Below, piece by piece: positions 24,049-34,122 of a stretch of DNA of 64,000 nt. The stretch lies in assembly GCA_941918925.1 (NCBI GenBank), contig OW799233.1, positions 139,192,223 through 139,256,222 of the forward strand, read 5' to 3'. The position numbers and the translations under genes are program-made. This DNA comes from Phyto melanocephala (lineage: Eukaryota; Arthropoda; Insecta; Diptera; Rhinophoridae). Numbering within the stretch: position 1 is the stretch's first letter; every line of letters begins with the position of its first letter. The notes under the pieces were generated by a model. The model ran no database searches, had not been told where the DNA came from, and saw only the letters and a program-made list of their open reading frames with translations.

Positions 24049-24967
24049 CCGGGTGTTTTTTCAGTGGTATAGAACTTCGAATTGAAATAAAACACAAGAA
24101 AATCGTTTAATGACCATCAATTTGGCTTTATTGGAAGGATAATTTTATGTCATTAATGTTTAAATATGATTTCAGGCATGTGGCCGCCGCGGCTGGTTCG
24201 AATAAAGCCAATTCTACAGGTCCAATTTTTAACCACTTTTTCGAGCATATGGGGCCGTATGTCGGCAATAACGCCACGAATGTTGGCTTCCAATTCCCCT
24301 AACGTTTCTGGTTTGTTGGCGTAGACGAGCGACTTCACATATCATCAAAGAAAATAATCCAATGGTGTCAAATCACACGATCTTGGTGGCCAATTGACAG
24401 GTCCATTCCGCGAAATTATGCGCTCATCGAATGTTTCCTTCAATAAATCGATTGTGGCGTGCGCTGTGTGGCATGTAGCGCCGTCTTGTTGGAATCACAA
24501 CTCATCCACATTCATGCCATTCAATTCGGGAACAAAATAGTCGGTTATCATGGCTCTATACCGGTCTCCATTAACGGTAACTGCCTCTCCAGCATTATTT
24601 CGGAAGAAGTATGGCCCAATGACTCCACCAGCCCATAGAGCACACCAAACAGTCAGTTTTTGTGGATGTAATGGCGTCTCAAGGGTCTCATGTGGATTCT
24701 CTTCACTCCAAATTGCTTGTTGACGTAGCCATTCAACCAAAAATGAGCCTCATCACTGAACAAAATTTTGCGATGAAAATCAGCATCGAGATCAATCTCA
24801 TTTCGAAATAAATTTGCACGATTTTCAAGCGTTGTTCTTTTGTCAACCTGTTCATGATGAAATGGCAAACCAAACTGAACATAAATGACATTAGAGTTGC
24901 CAGATTTGACCACAAAATGCCAGTTTTATCTCTATTCGAAAAACAAACCTGTAAAAAAAACACCCGG
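24049..24967 (-). mobile_element. Mariner-like element with intact TIRs and TA duplication
   Basis: TA at 24047-24048 and 24968-24969 flank CCGGGTGTTTTTTCAG and the inverse AAAAAACACCCGG. The transposase lies on the minus strand and is internally deleted and broken (see separate entry). At 919 bp it is shorter than a full element of this group (about 1.2-1.3 kb), the difference being the deletion in the transposase gene. It is the best preserved mariner-like copy in the window. Confidence 0.88.
24150..24857 (-). pseudogene. Mariner-like (IS630 superfamily) transposase, internally deleted
   Basis: Reading leftwards on the minus strand: MNRLTKEQRLKIVQIYFE (start near 24857), then a deletion removing the rest of the DNA-binding region, then ILFSDEAHFWLNGYVNKQ with the first aspartate (about 24710-24770), HPQKLTVWCALWAGGVIGPY (about 24600-24660), AVTVNGDRYRAMITDYF, FQQDGATCHTA with the second aspartate (about 24470), NWPPRSCDLTPLDYFL with the third acidic position (about 24360-24400), and the tail GGHMPEIIFKH ending near 24153. 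The protein would catalyse cut-and-paste transposition at TA. Breaks visible: the N-terminal deletion, a frameshift near 24720, a stop just before FQQDG, and two adjacent TGA codons where relatives have a Trp-Gly pair after DYFL. It is non-functional. Confidence 0.88.
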
Positions 24968-24969
24968 TA

Positions 24970-26783
24970 CTTGCAAGCCAAAATTTTTCGTTAAATCTAT
25001 TATTTGTATAAAAAGTGTAATTGTTTTTGAAAAAATTTTTTTAGTGGATTTTTATTTCTTTTAAGAAGAACTTGTCGCTTCAAAAAAAAAAAAATAATAA
25101 AGCATAATTAAAAAAGCAGATTGTAAAGAGAAAAAAAAAAAATACTTCCAAAACAGAAAACGTGATGTTTTTTACTACTCTCTTTTATCTGCCCTCTTCG
25201 TCACGTCATAATGTTTTAAATCATCGTATAAATCGAGTGCACTCTATCTCAGACAATATATTCTTTTGATCGATGTTAAAAATTGGAAAAAATATTAGTT
25301 TTTAATGAATGTATGATTTTAAGTTGTGCACGCCTCTTTGCTTTTATTGCTATAATGTCTTATATATTTAAAAAACGTCATATTAGAGTAAATGTAAATG
25401 ATTATTGAGTGATGTTTTTCTCTACCTCATTTACATACTTCATTTGGTGTGTGTTGTGTGGTGAATAGTATAAGAGTATTATCTGCTATTAAAGTGAATA
25501 TAGTAATGCAGGCCTCTAGTGACTATAATAGTAGTTATATTTTAAGTTGCAGTAGCTGCAGCAGCGTTAACTGTAGTTGTGATGAGTAAGTGAGGAGCAA
25601 AGTGAGTCTTTTATTTTATTTGCCAACGACAGAGTTATATATATCAAAAAATGTTGTTGTATTCTGCATTTCGTACCTTATTTTGTCTTTAATTTATTTT
25701 CTTTTTTTCTTTTTTAAAATTATATGTGTGTGTGTAGCAACAATAACTGCAACATATACAAGTATAATCAAGTTGTTGTTTTTTGTAGTTTATTAATGCA
25801 AAGTAAAAATAGTATGTATGCATATGTTTTAAGTTTTCTGTACAATTATGCGCTTGTTATTTCTTTTAATTATGAAATATTTTATTTCTATTTTACAACC
25901 ACGTTAATATGTGTGTGTGTGCTTGTATGTATGAATGAATTTCCATGCAATGCAAAACGTTCGAAAGGCATAGAAAAAATTTAGTTTTTTAATAGAAGCA
26001 ACACAGGTAACAACATTTTACAAAAACAGATGTATGTATGCATGTATGTATGGTAACATTCATATAGATAAACAATGTAATACAAGCCAAGCTTTAATAT
26101 AGTTTAATATGCAACATTACGAAGGGTAAAAATGAACTCAAAGGTTTCTGACTGGTACACATACATAATTATTTACATGCTTATTTGTTTTTGATAAAGG
26201 TAATTACAGGTGAATATGACAAGCAAAATGAATAATTTAATTTTGTGCATTTAGGTGAATATGAACTTGAGTGATGAAAAAAATATATATTTTTTGTTTG
26301 AAGTTTTAAATTAGACTTTATTTTATTGGTGCAAAATATAACTAGATTTTTGTAAAGAAAACATAATCGACTATATTTGTAATTTTATTAATGTTTTACT
26401 ATTTACATTAAAACAAATTGAATAATAAAACATGACAAAATTATATTCCTTTATTAAAAAATCCTATTTTAGCTTAAGTTTTTAAAAGAGCGATGCTTTA
26501 AATAAATTAAAAAAAACTGATAAATAATGTTCGAATATTAGGACACCTTAAATCTATGACTGAGGTAACTTAATATATTTTGAGATAATTGTAATTTTCT
26601 TTTAATGGATTCCATGTTTCGATTTTTTATGGAATGAAATATACGTCAAATATATCCGTGGTGTGATGATAGGCAATTAATCTTTTCATGAAATTTTCCA
26701 AGAATTTTTCAGCGAGATTTGGCTGTATCTTATCGATGACATGTGGATCTCAGATTATAGATGATATTTTACAAAATCCAAAA
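24970..26783. other. AT-rich stretch with one candidate host exon
   Basis: Apart from the small candidate exon at 25506-25589, it contains GT-rich and ATGT-rich microsatellites (25725-25736, 25910-25922, 26032-26052). Longer open frames at 25590-25984 are hydrophobic, repeat-driven and without a domain. Confidence 0.4.
25506..25589 (+). CDS. Candidate 5' coding exon with splice donor (hypothetical)
   Basis: ATG at 25506 opens a 27-codon frame rich in serine and cysteine (SCSSCSSVNCSCD near its end), then TAA. The stop overlaps a strong donor GTAAGT at 25586-25591, so splicing after ...GAT GA would remove the stop and leave the frame open. The frame is also open upstream of the ATG for at least a dozen codons, so an internal exon is possible. 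GC content here is clearly higher than the surroundings. I recognise no family, and no acceptor or downstream exon could be tied to it. It may equally be chance within AGT/AGC-rich sequence. Confidence 0.2.
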   Translation: MQASSDYNSSYILSCSSCSSVNCSCDE

Positions 26784-26813
26784 AACAAGTAAGAGCACTA
26801 TATTCGGCTGTGC

Positions 26814-27605
26814 TTAAGTTTTTTTCCGCAATTTTTGTTTCCCGGGAATGCGAGATTTAATTTGTAATTTCCCGGGATCCCGCAGAAAAACAAATAAAAA
26901 GTAAATTTGTTTTTAATTAATAAAAAACTTTCATTAAAAAGCATAAAATAGTTTACAATGTTAAAGAAGCACTTCATAACTATAAAAATTATTAAAGGAA
27001 CTTGAATTTAAAATTTTTATTGAAAAAAATATTATTCTCTAAATATGAGATTAAATATGAGCACAAAAAACAAAAAAAAAAGGTACTTCAGCTAAGAGAT
27101 CCAAAATAAAATTATTAGAATTCAATTCCAAAAACATGTAAATATAATATATAATTAAAAAAATATAGCGTGCAAATTTTTAACGACTTGGAAAATAATC
27201 TTTTCATATGCTCAAAATCTATTTCTGATTTTATTAACAAATTGCCCTGTTACACAAAATACTCGTTCACTTTATATCGATGTTGGACGAAAAGTTAAAA
27301 GTGCATTAAACAATTATACAATATTTTGAGTTTTTGATCACTTCCACCAACAAATTTTAACTCTTTCTTTAAATAATTTTTGTAGTATTGCTAACGTTAA
27401 CGTTTAAGTATAAGTATATTTGTAAAATATTTTAAAATGTAAAGTTAAAAAAAAAACCTTGAAAAAAAATTTTTATAAAAAAGAAATTTTACAATATAAA
27501 CACCTGCTTCCGAATCGTAGCTACCTTTTTCATTTCCCGGGATCCAGAAAAATAATCCCGTGAATCGGGAGGATTAAATTACTCAAATTTCCGGGAAAAC
27601 CCTAT
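26814..27605 (-). mobile_element. hAT-like element inserted in B2
   Basis: The insertion replaces the left part of B2 between GGCTGTGC and ATTTATAGCAC. The right end, read inward, is AGGGTTTTCCCGGAAATTTG followed by a second CCCGGGA box; the left end similarly has two TTTCCCGGGA boxes (26838, 26868). AGGGTTTTCCCGG-type ends are familiar from hAT elements. A C-terminal transposase relic on the minus strand supports this. An exact 8-bp duplication was not found; part of B2's left end (about 50 bp) appears lost. Confidence 0.6.
27170..27300 (-). pseudogene. hAT transposase C-terminal (dimerisation) relic
   Basis: On the minus strand 27218-27275 reads SERVFCVTGQFVNKIRNRF and then a stop. This matches the hATC dimerisation motif (S-ER-FS-AG--V---R-RL), the most conserved part of hAT transposases, which mediates oligomerisation of the enzyme. 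A little downstream, NLHA-like residues follow in poor sequence. Upstream on the same strand no RNase-H catalytic segments can be read with confidence, so only the end of the gene is left, with at least one stop inside the motif's end. It lies within an insertion having hAT-like termini, which strengthens the call. Confidence 0.65.
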
Positions 27606-27875
27606 TTATAGCACAAATGTATTATTTTGTTTTCAACAGTAATCGCCATAGAATAATCTCTTTATACTAACATATGTATCACTTTCTTTGTATAACTTCG
27701 ATATGCTAGTAAAATGTTTTCCTAAATTTAGTCTTTCAATGAAAGTGGGCGTTAAAGTAGGAGTGTCACTGTAGTTTCTGCTAATTAAACTGAGATATTT
27801 ATTTATAGTCCATTATTATTCCAAGAATTTTGTCCATAGAGAAATTATATGAATTTAAAATAAACCGTTATACGG

Positions 27876-27916
27876 AGGGTAGGCGTTAAAGTATTGACCA
27901 CTTTAACGCCTACCCT
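27876..27916. repeat. Perfect 17-bp inverted repeat inside the B2 monomer
   Basis: AGGGTAGGCGTTAAAGT (27876-27892) and its exact inverse ACTTTAACGCCTACCCT (27900-27916) are separated by ATTGACC. Other B copies have a TCACCTAAA-type continuation at this point, so the second arm is a newly templated inverted copy replacing the normal sequence. Confidence 0.85.
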
Positions 27917-28528
27917 ACATCGACTAAAAGGACATAAGAATGTATTGCATAATCATATGTACTTCTAATTTTGTCGGTTTAATGACCTTTTTAATTTCAT
28001 TATAGTAGGCATGTCGAAGTTGTTTCTGCTAATGAACAAAACTTAGATATTTCAATATAGTCCTTTATTATTCCAAAATCTTTATTCATAGAGAAATTAT
28101 ATGAATTTGAGATAAAACGTTATATGGGAGGTGAACGTAGAAGTGGCCGTGTTACATTTATTTTCCGTTTAACCAAGAAGCAATTCCTGCAAAATTTCAA
28201 GATCGTAAATCTAGTTTTGTCAGTTCTATTAGCTTTTTAATTTTAAACACACCGAAAAATACATTGTGCGGTATAAATTTTCGTACATTTTGATCTATAA
28301 CTCCTTTCCTAATGTATGAATTTAAGCAATTTTCAAAGAAAAATATTTTTTTTACTCACGAATTATATATTCGAAGTTTCATGGCTCTACGTTAATGCGT
28401 TTGGACACAATTCCATTTTATTTGATGTTGGAAGGACACGGTTTTTTCGACCTACTCTTGCTTTACGAGCTATATCTCTCTTCCTCATATTCCGATTTAG
28501 CCAATTTTCAATGTCAAACAAACCCTGC

Positions 28529-29085
28529 ATTTACACATGAAAATGATTTCATGAAATTTCTGTATAAATTTCGTGAGCGTTTACACAGGAAAGTGAAATT
28601 TCATTTTAAAAATGTCGTTGAAGCGAAGAGTCGCAATAATTGCTATACATTTTACATTGATGCTCTTAATTTGCCTCCATTTTTTTGACTACCTTTAGAG
28701 TTACCAAGAATATTTCATACACAAATTTAAAAGGCAATAGTTGAAAAAAATAATTTTTGTTAATTTTTAATTAAATTATTGTTTTAAAATTACATTAATA
28801 TTATTCTTGATGTATATTTGAAGAATAAATATTTTAAATATTTTCATTTACACAAAAATAAGTTATATTTACAATTATTATTTATCACAATCCTGTAAAT
28901 TTGTACAAGTTTTATTAGTCGGCAACAGTGTTTATCATTTGTCACTATACTTTCATGAAAACGTTAAAATTTACTTTCTTGAAAAAATCGTTGAAATCTG
29001 AGTGGAAAGTAAAATAAATGTGAGTGTGTTATTGAAGAAGTGTAAGTGTATTGCGAATTTCATGAAATTACCTTCATGTGTAAAT
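28529..29085. mobile_element. MITE with ~30-bp imperfect TIRs inserted in B2
   Basis: ATTTACACATGAA...ATTTCATGAAATT (from 28529) is mirrored by AATTTCATGAAATT...TTCATGTGTAAAT (ending 29085). It splits family B sequence between AAACAAACCCTG and AAGAAAGATTCTGG, which are nearly adjacent in B3, B4 and B5. TTTCATGAAA motifs also occur internally (about 28950). It is non-coding. The TSD is unclear because the flanks GCATTTA/TAAATGC extend the symmetry. Confidence 0.7.
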
Positions 29086-29284
29086 GCTAAGCAAGAAAGA
29101 TTCTGGGAAAATTTGAGCTTCAACAGACGGACAGACGGACGGACATATCTAGATCGTCATAAAATCAAACCCCGATTCAGAATATTTATACTTTATGGGG
29201 TCTAAAATTGATATTTCGATGTGTTACAAACGGAATGACAAAATGAATATACCCCCACAATTTTTTTGGTGGCGGGTATAAAAA

Positions 29285-30555
29285 TGGATGTTGACGAGCA
29301 ACTGTTAGTTTTTATACCAGTTTGATACTTATTGTGGGGCCAAAGGTATTAGCGCAGAAAAATAAAAATGCAACTTGGATTGAGAGTCATGCTAAATTTT
29401 TTAGATTAAAGTTTCATATTTTATACATTTTTTTAACTATTCTTTATATTATTTTTTGTAAATTTTTTACAAGTTTTTAAAGTAAAAGAAATCATACAAA
29501 TTCAAACAATAATAGTAAGAACAGTTAAAATAAGTCAAAAGAAAAGTATAGCTAATTGGTTTATAATCATACTGTTCCACCTATTATTAAATGCTTAATT
29601 TTAAGTCTAAATGCTTTTCAATAAAATGATATTTTTACGAAGCCAAATGATTATTTTTGGCATAATCATTTTGTTAATCATACTTTATTTACATACAAGA
29701 AAAGTAGACACTAAATAATAAAATTTAAATAAACGATTGATAATCGTGACGAAGTAAACGATAACGTAAGTATTATTATGGAAAATATAATATGAATGTT
29801 GAAATAATGCCTCAACCATGGTTTTCCTTTTCATGTATATATACATGTTTGTTTGTTTATATAAATATATGTATGGTAAACAAGACTTTTTTGTCAAATT
29901 ATTTCGGTTAAAAAAAAATAAAAGCACATGCGTTGCTATTTCTGAAGACATTTAAAACTTTTCTTTTGATTATCTCTCTGCTTACAAGAGATTATAAAAA
30001 ATAAATTGTGTTAAAAACAAATTTTATTGTTATATATTTTTATTGATAATTATAACTTGTATTGTGATACATTTTCAACGACTTTGTATATCTTTGTTTA
30101 CTTTGATAATGATCTAATGCTTAAAGGATATGTGCCTGAAATTCTTACATTAGATTTGTTGACTGTTGATGGTAATATGACTTTCAAAGAAAATTTAAAA
30201 AATTGTAATACTTAGCCGATGCTTGGACTTAGAGCTTATTTTTTTTTTGTTCTCCTGCAAAATAGTGTCAAAAATTTTCAGGTCCTGTACATTAAAATTT
30301 AAGCAACAGAAGAACTGTAATGATTTAATAGCTAAAGTAATAAAGTTTGTCTGGTGATATAGTGAAGAGAATTAACCAAAACTTGAAGAAAATGTTAAAA
30401 ATGGTGAGGATAAATATATTCAATACAACAAAATATTTCGGAAAGAATAAAATGAGGGGAAGACGCATAGACAAGATTAAAATTTTTATTGAAATAAAAT
30501 AAAACGGTCACATAAGAGTTTATTAATGCTATAACCAAATGACAAATGCAGCAAT
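29285..30555. other. AT-rich unannotated stretch
   Basis: No gene recognised; open frames at 29685-29951 and 30027-30215 show no domain. Confidence 0.4.
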
Positions 30556-30612
30556 AACAAGTTAGAGTGCTATGTTCAGCCCTGCGGAATCTTATATGTA
30601 TATCCCTACTTG
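30556..30612 (+). mobile_element. Decayed left terminus of a hairpin-ended element
   Basis: AACAAGTTAGAGTGCTATG then TTCAGCCCTGCGGAATCTTATATG is a mutated copy of the shared terminal hairpin. Sequence beyond about 30612 is not recognisable as A, B or C. Confidence 0.5.
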
Positions 30613-31715
30613 TCAGGATGATTGACTAGGTGAACTTAAACAACCGGTTGCTTCTTGGATAAATTGTAAAACTCGTTAAACATTTTTTTATTGAAGTAAT
30701 AAATATAAAAACAATAAAAATAATAAAATTAAAACAAAATTGTTATAATTTGTTTTGTTTTGCATTTTAATTTATTTTCAAAAAGGATATTTAAAAAAAA
30801 AAACAAATATTAAAATATTAAATTTTGGATTGGTAACCACCTTTTTAACACTTTTCGAGAAAAGATCACTAGATTAAAGAAGTATTTAAGTGGACAATGT
30901 TTAATATGGTAAAAGGTAAAAAGGTAGATTTATGTATTTTTTTGGATAAAGACAACTAAAATATTTATTATTAATTCAAATACTATTACAAATTAAAAAT
31001 TATAATAAGTCTTAAAGATTAAAGAACTAGCAACGTAGGCTATCGGCTTATCAACTAAAGTATGTTGTTTTATATTTCTATATTTTGAGCTTCGAATAGG
31101 GTCTACAATTTGTCATTTATTTTTATTTAAGATTTTGACAGAATTTTAAGTTTTCTTATGAATCAGAGAAAAGTGAATGTAGAGCAAAAAGATTTAAAAC
31201 AAGTTTCTTTATATGGAAGAGTTTTTGGAAATTTTTCAGTATTAAAAATACTATTTTACGATTGGTTACAAAGTTAAAAATTTTTAACTATAAACACTAC
31301 AATAACCCACTTTTACGTCGTCAAAAAATTCACGTTAATAAAAAACAATAAATAAGAGAGCAAAAAACCTGATTTCTTCACCGGCTATAAAACCGAGTCG
31401 ATCGGTCTACAAAATTTATTGACTAGTTTTTCGAAAGTTTTATCTAAATAGCCTTGAATGAATATCATATAATAAATAACAAAAGTGTCTCCTAATTATG
31501 CAAGAGATAAAGGAATAAATTTTTTGTCCAAAACATAAAAAAAATACAGGCACTGATGTTTCTTTGTTTATAACTTACCAGATAATAGCCAGATTATACC
31601 AGTTTAAATGCCAATATACTTCCGAAAATTTTAATAAAATTTTACAAAATTTATTTTATTAGATTTTAAATTGATTTGTTTAGTTTACATTAAGTTAATT
31701 TAATCTTTAATCCCT
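30613..31715. other. AT-rich unannotated stretch
   Basis: No gene or element boundary recognised. Confidence 0.4.
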
Positions 31716-32317
31716 TTTTATACCCGCCACCAAAAAAATGGTGGGGGTATATTCATTTTGTCATTCCGTTTGTAACACATTGAAATATCCATTTAAGACC
31801 CCATAAAGTATATATATTCTGAATCGGGGTTTGATTTTATGACGATCTAGCTATGTCCGTCCGTCTGTCCGTCTGTTGAAAGCACGATAGAGGTCGCACC
31901 AAAATCTTGCCAGAATCTTTCTTATAGACAAGGTTTGTTTGGTATTGAAAATGGGCTAAATCGGAATATTAGGAAGAGAGCTATAGCTCGAAAAGCAAGA
32001 GTAGGTCGAAAAAACCGTGTCCTTCGAACATCGAATAAAATGGAATTGTGTCCAAACGCCTTAACATAGACTAATGAAACTTCGAATATATATTTCCTGA
32101 GTAAAAACAATATTTTTCCCCGAAAATCTCTAAATCCATGTATTAGGAGAGGAGTTATCGATCAAAATGTACGAAAATTTATACCGCACAGTGTATTTTT
32201 CGGTATATTTAAAAACCAAAACGTCATAAAAGGAACAAAATTGGATGTACGACTCTGAAATTTCGCATACTTTGCTCTTTAGTGATACGCTTTTTTGTAA
32301 CGGAAAATCAATATGGC

Positions 32318-33345
32318 ACGCCCACTTTTACGCCCACCTCCCATATAAAGTTTTACCCAAAATTCATATAATTTCTCTATTAATAAAGATTTTGGAATTA
32401 TAAAGGGCTATATTGAAACACATTAGTTGTACTCATTCGCAAAATAACTTTGACACGCCTACTATAACGCCCACTTTTCACGTTATATACCGTTAATGAA
32501 ATTTAAAAGCTCATAAAACCGCCAAAATTAGAGGTATGATGATAAAATTTGTTACGTATATCCCCCTAGGCAATGCTATTACTGTGCCAAAATATTAGAG
32601 TGCCACGCCCACTTTTACGCCCACCTCCCATATAACATTTTACTTAAAATTCATATAATTTCTCTACTAATAATGATTTTGGAATAATAAAGGGCTATGT
32701 CGAAACACCTAAGTTGAACTCGTTTGCAAAAATAACTTTGACACGCCTACTATAACGCCCACTTTTCACGTTATCTACCGTTAATGAAATTTAAAAGCTC
32801 ATAAAACCGCCAAAATTAGAGGTATGATGAAAAAAATTTGCTACGTATATCCCCCTAGGTAATGTCATTACTGTGCCAGAAAATTAAGGTCCCATGTCCA
32901 CTTTTACGCCCACCTCCCATATAACGTTTAACTTAAAGTTCATATAATTTCTCTACTAATAATGATTTTGGAATAATAAAGGGCTATATTGAAACACCTT
33001 AGTTGAAGTCATTCGCAAAAATAACTTTGACATGCCTACTATAACGCCCACTTTTCACGTAATTTACCGTTAATGAAATTTAAAAGCTCATAAAACCGCC
33101 AAAATTTGAGGTATGATGATCGCTACGTAAATCCTTCTAATCAATGTAATTGTTGTGCCAAAAAGTTTAGGTGACACGCCCACTTTAACGCCCACATCCC
33201 ATATAACGGTTTATCTTTACTTCATGTAATTTCTCTATTGAAAATAAAAAAAAAAAATAAAGGACTATATTGAAATATCTAAGTTGTATTTATTAGCAGA
33301 AACTTTATTGACACGGCTACTTAAACGTCCACTTACATTGAAAGA
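32318..33345 (-). repeat. Four 288-bp-type tandem monomers in B3
   Basis: The marker ACGCCCACTTTTACGCCCAC or its variants recurs at 32318, 32605, 32894 and 33176 (spacing 287, 289, 282). Each unit contains CACGCCTACTATAACGCCCA and CTCATAAAACCGCCAAAATT. Confidence 0.85.
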
Positions 33346-33386
33346 CTACATTTTTAAAAGCATTTTAGTAGCATATTGAAGTTATA

Positions 33387-33978
33387 AAGAATGGTTAAAT
33401 TTTAAGGACCGATATTGAATTTAAATAAAACACAAATTATTTAGGATATTATTATTATTTCTTTTTGTAATTATAATATTTGTATGGTTCAATTATGTAT
33501 TTAACAAAATATCCTTGGCACCACTCCTCTATCTGATGGTCCAAATTTTCAATGACAATGTTGATGCTCAATTGTTGGGCATGATGATGTGTCGAGGTTG
33601 ACTGCTCTATTGCCACACTATCGCAAAAACCAGCAGTGGTTCCCATTCAACGCACTAAGAAGGCATTCACAGATTTTCTAACATTTTATACAGACCTGTT
33701 TTGCAGAAACTTAAATATTTGTTACAATTCTCCCGATTGTGGACGAATTTGAACGATTATGTTGATCAAAAGAATTACGAAGTGCACAAAATGCATTTTG
33801 ATTTGAACGCCCATTTTAATAAAAAACCTGAATAACTTTAAGGCGTTGCTCATTTGCGTATCTTTCCACGAATCAAATTGAGTAAGTTTGAGATTGTGAA
33901 CTGTCAAGTGAAATGCAGAAAACAAATTTAAAGACTAGGTGTAGTTCACCTTCAACATGGACCCTTAAAACCACCCTC
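33387..33978 (-). mobile_element. Tc1/mariner deletion derivative in B3
   Basis: TA occurs at 33385-33386 and 33979-33980. Ends are AAGAATGGTTAAATTTTAAGG and the inverse ACCCTTAAAACCACCCTC. The minus strand can be read as VAIEQSTSTHHHAQQLSI joined to VIENLDHQIEEW, the same N-to-C fusion as in B1 and B5. The catalytic core is absent. Confidence 0.82.
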
Positions 33979-34122
33979 TACAAAGAAAGTGATACATATT
34001 TTATTATAAAGAGATTATTTCATAGCGATTAACAAAATAATAAATATTGTGCTTTAAATGTACAAAAAATTGGTGGTGGGTATAAAAGATTCGGCACAGC
34101 CGAATAAAGTGCTCTTACTTGT

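Larger units (their letters stand above)
26784..29284 (+). mobile_element. Hairpin-ended element, family B copy B2, with two insertions
   Basis: The left end is AACAAGTAAGAGC...TTCGGCTGTGC (26784-26813), cut by a hAT-like element, and resumes at about 27606 with ATTTATAGCACAAATG. The right end has GACGGACAGACGGACGGACA-type sequence (29122-29146), a TATACTTTATGGGGTC block and the hairpin CCCCCACAATTTTTTTGGTGGCGGG then TATAAAAA (29281). At 27681-27700 the sequence CTTTCTTTGTATAACTTCG has no mariner derivative: it is the empty target site of the other copies. About two 288-bp-type monomers are present. A MITE sits at 28529-29085. Confidence 0.78.
31716..34122 (-). mobile_element. Hairpin-ended element, family B copy B3
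   Basis: On the given strand it begins TTTTTATACCCGCCACC...GGTGGGGGTAT (terminal hairpin) and ends AAGATTCGGCACAGCCGAATAAAGTGCTCTTACTTGTT. The GACR tract is TCCGTCCGTCTGTCCGTCTG at 31856-31875. Four monomers and one mariner derivative lie inside, and the full arrangement equals B4. Open frames such as 31922-32110 are repeat sequence. Confidence 0.82.
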
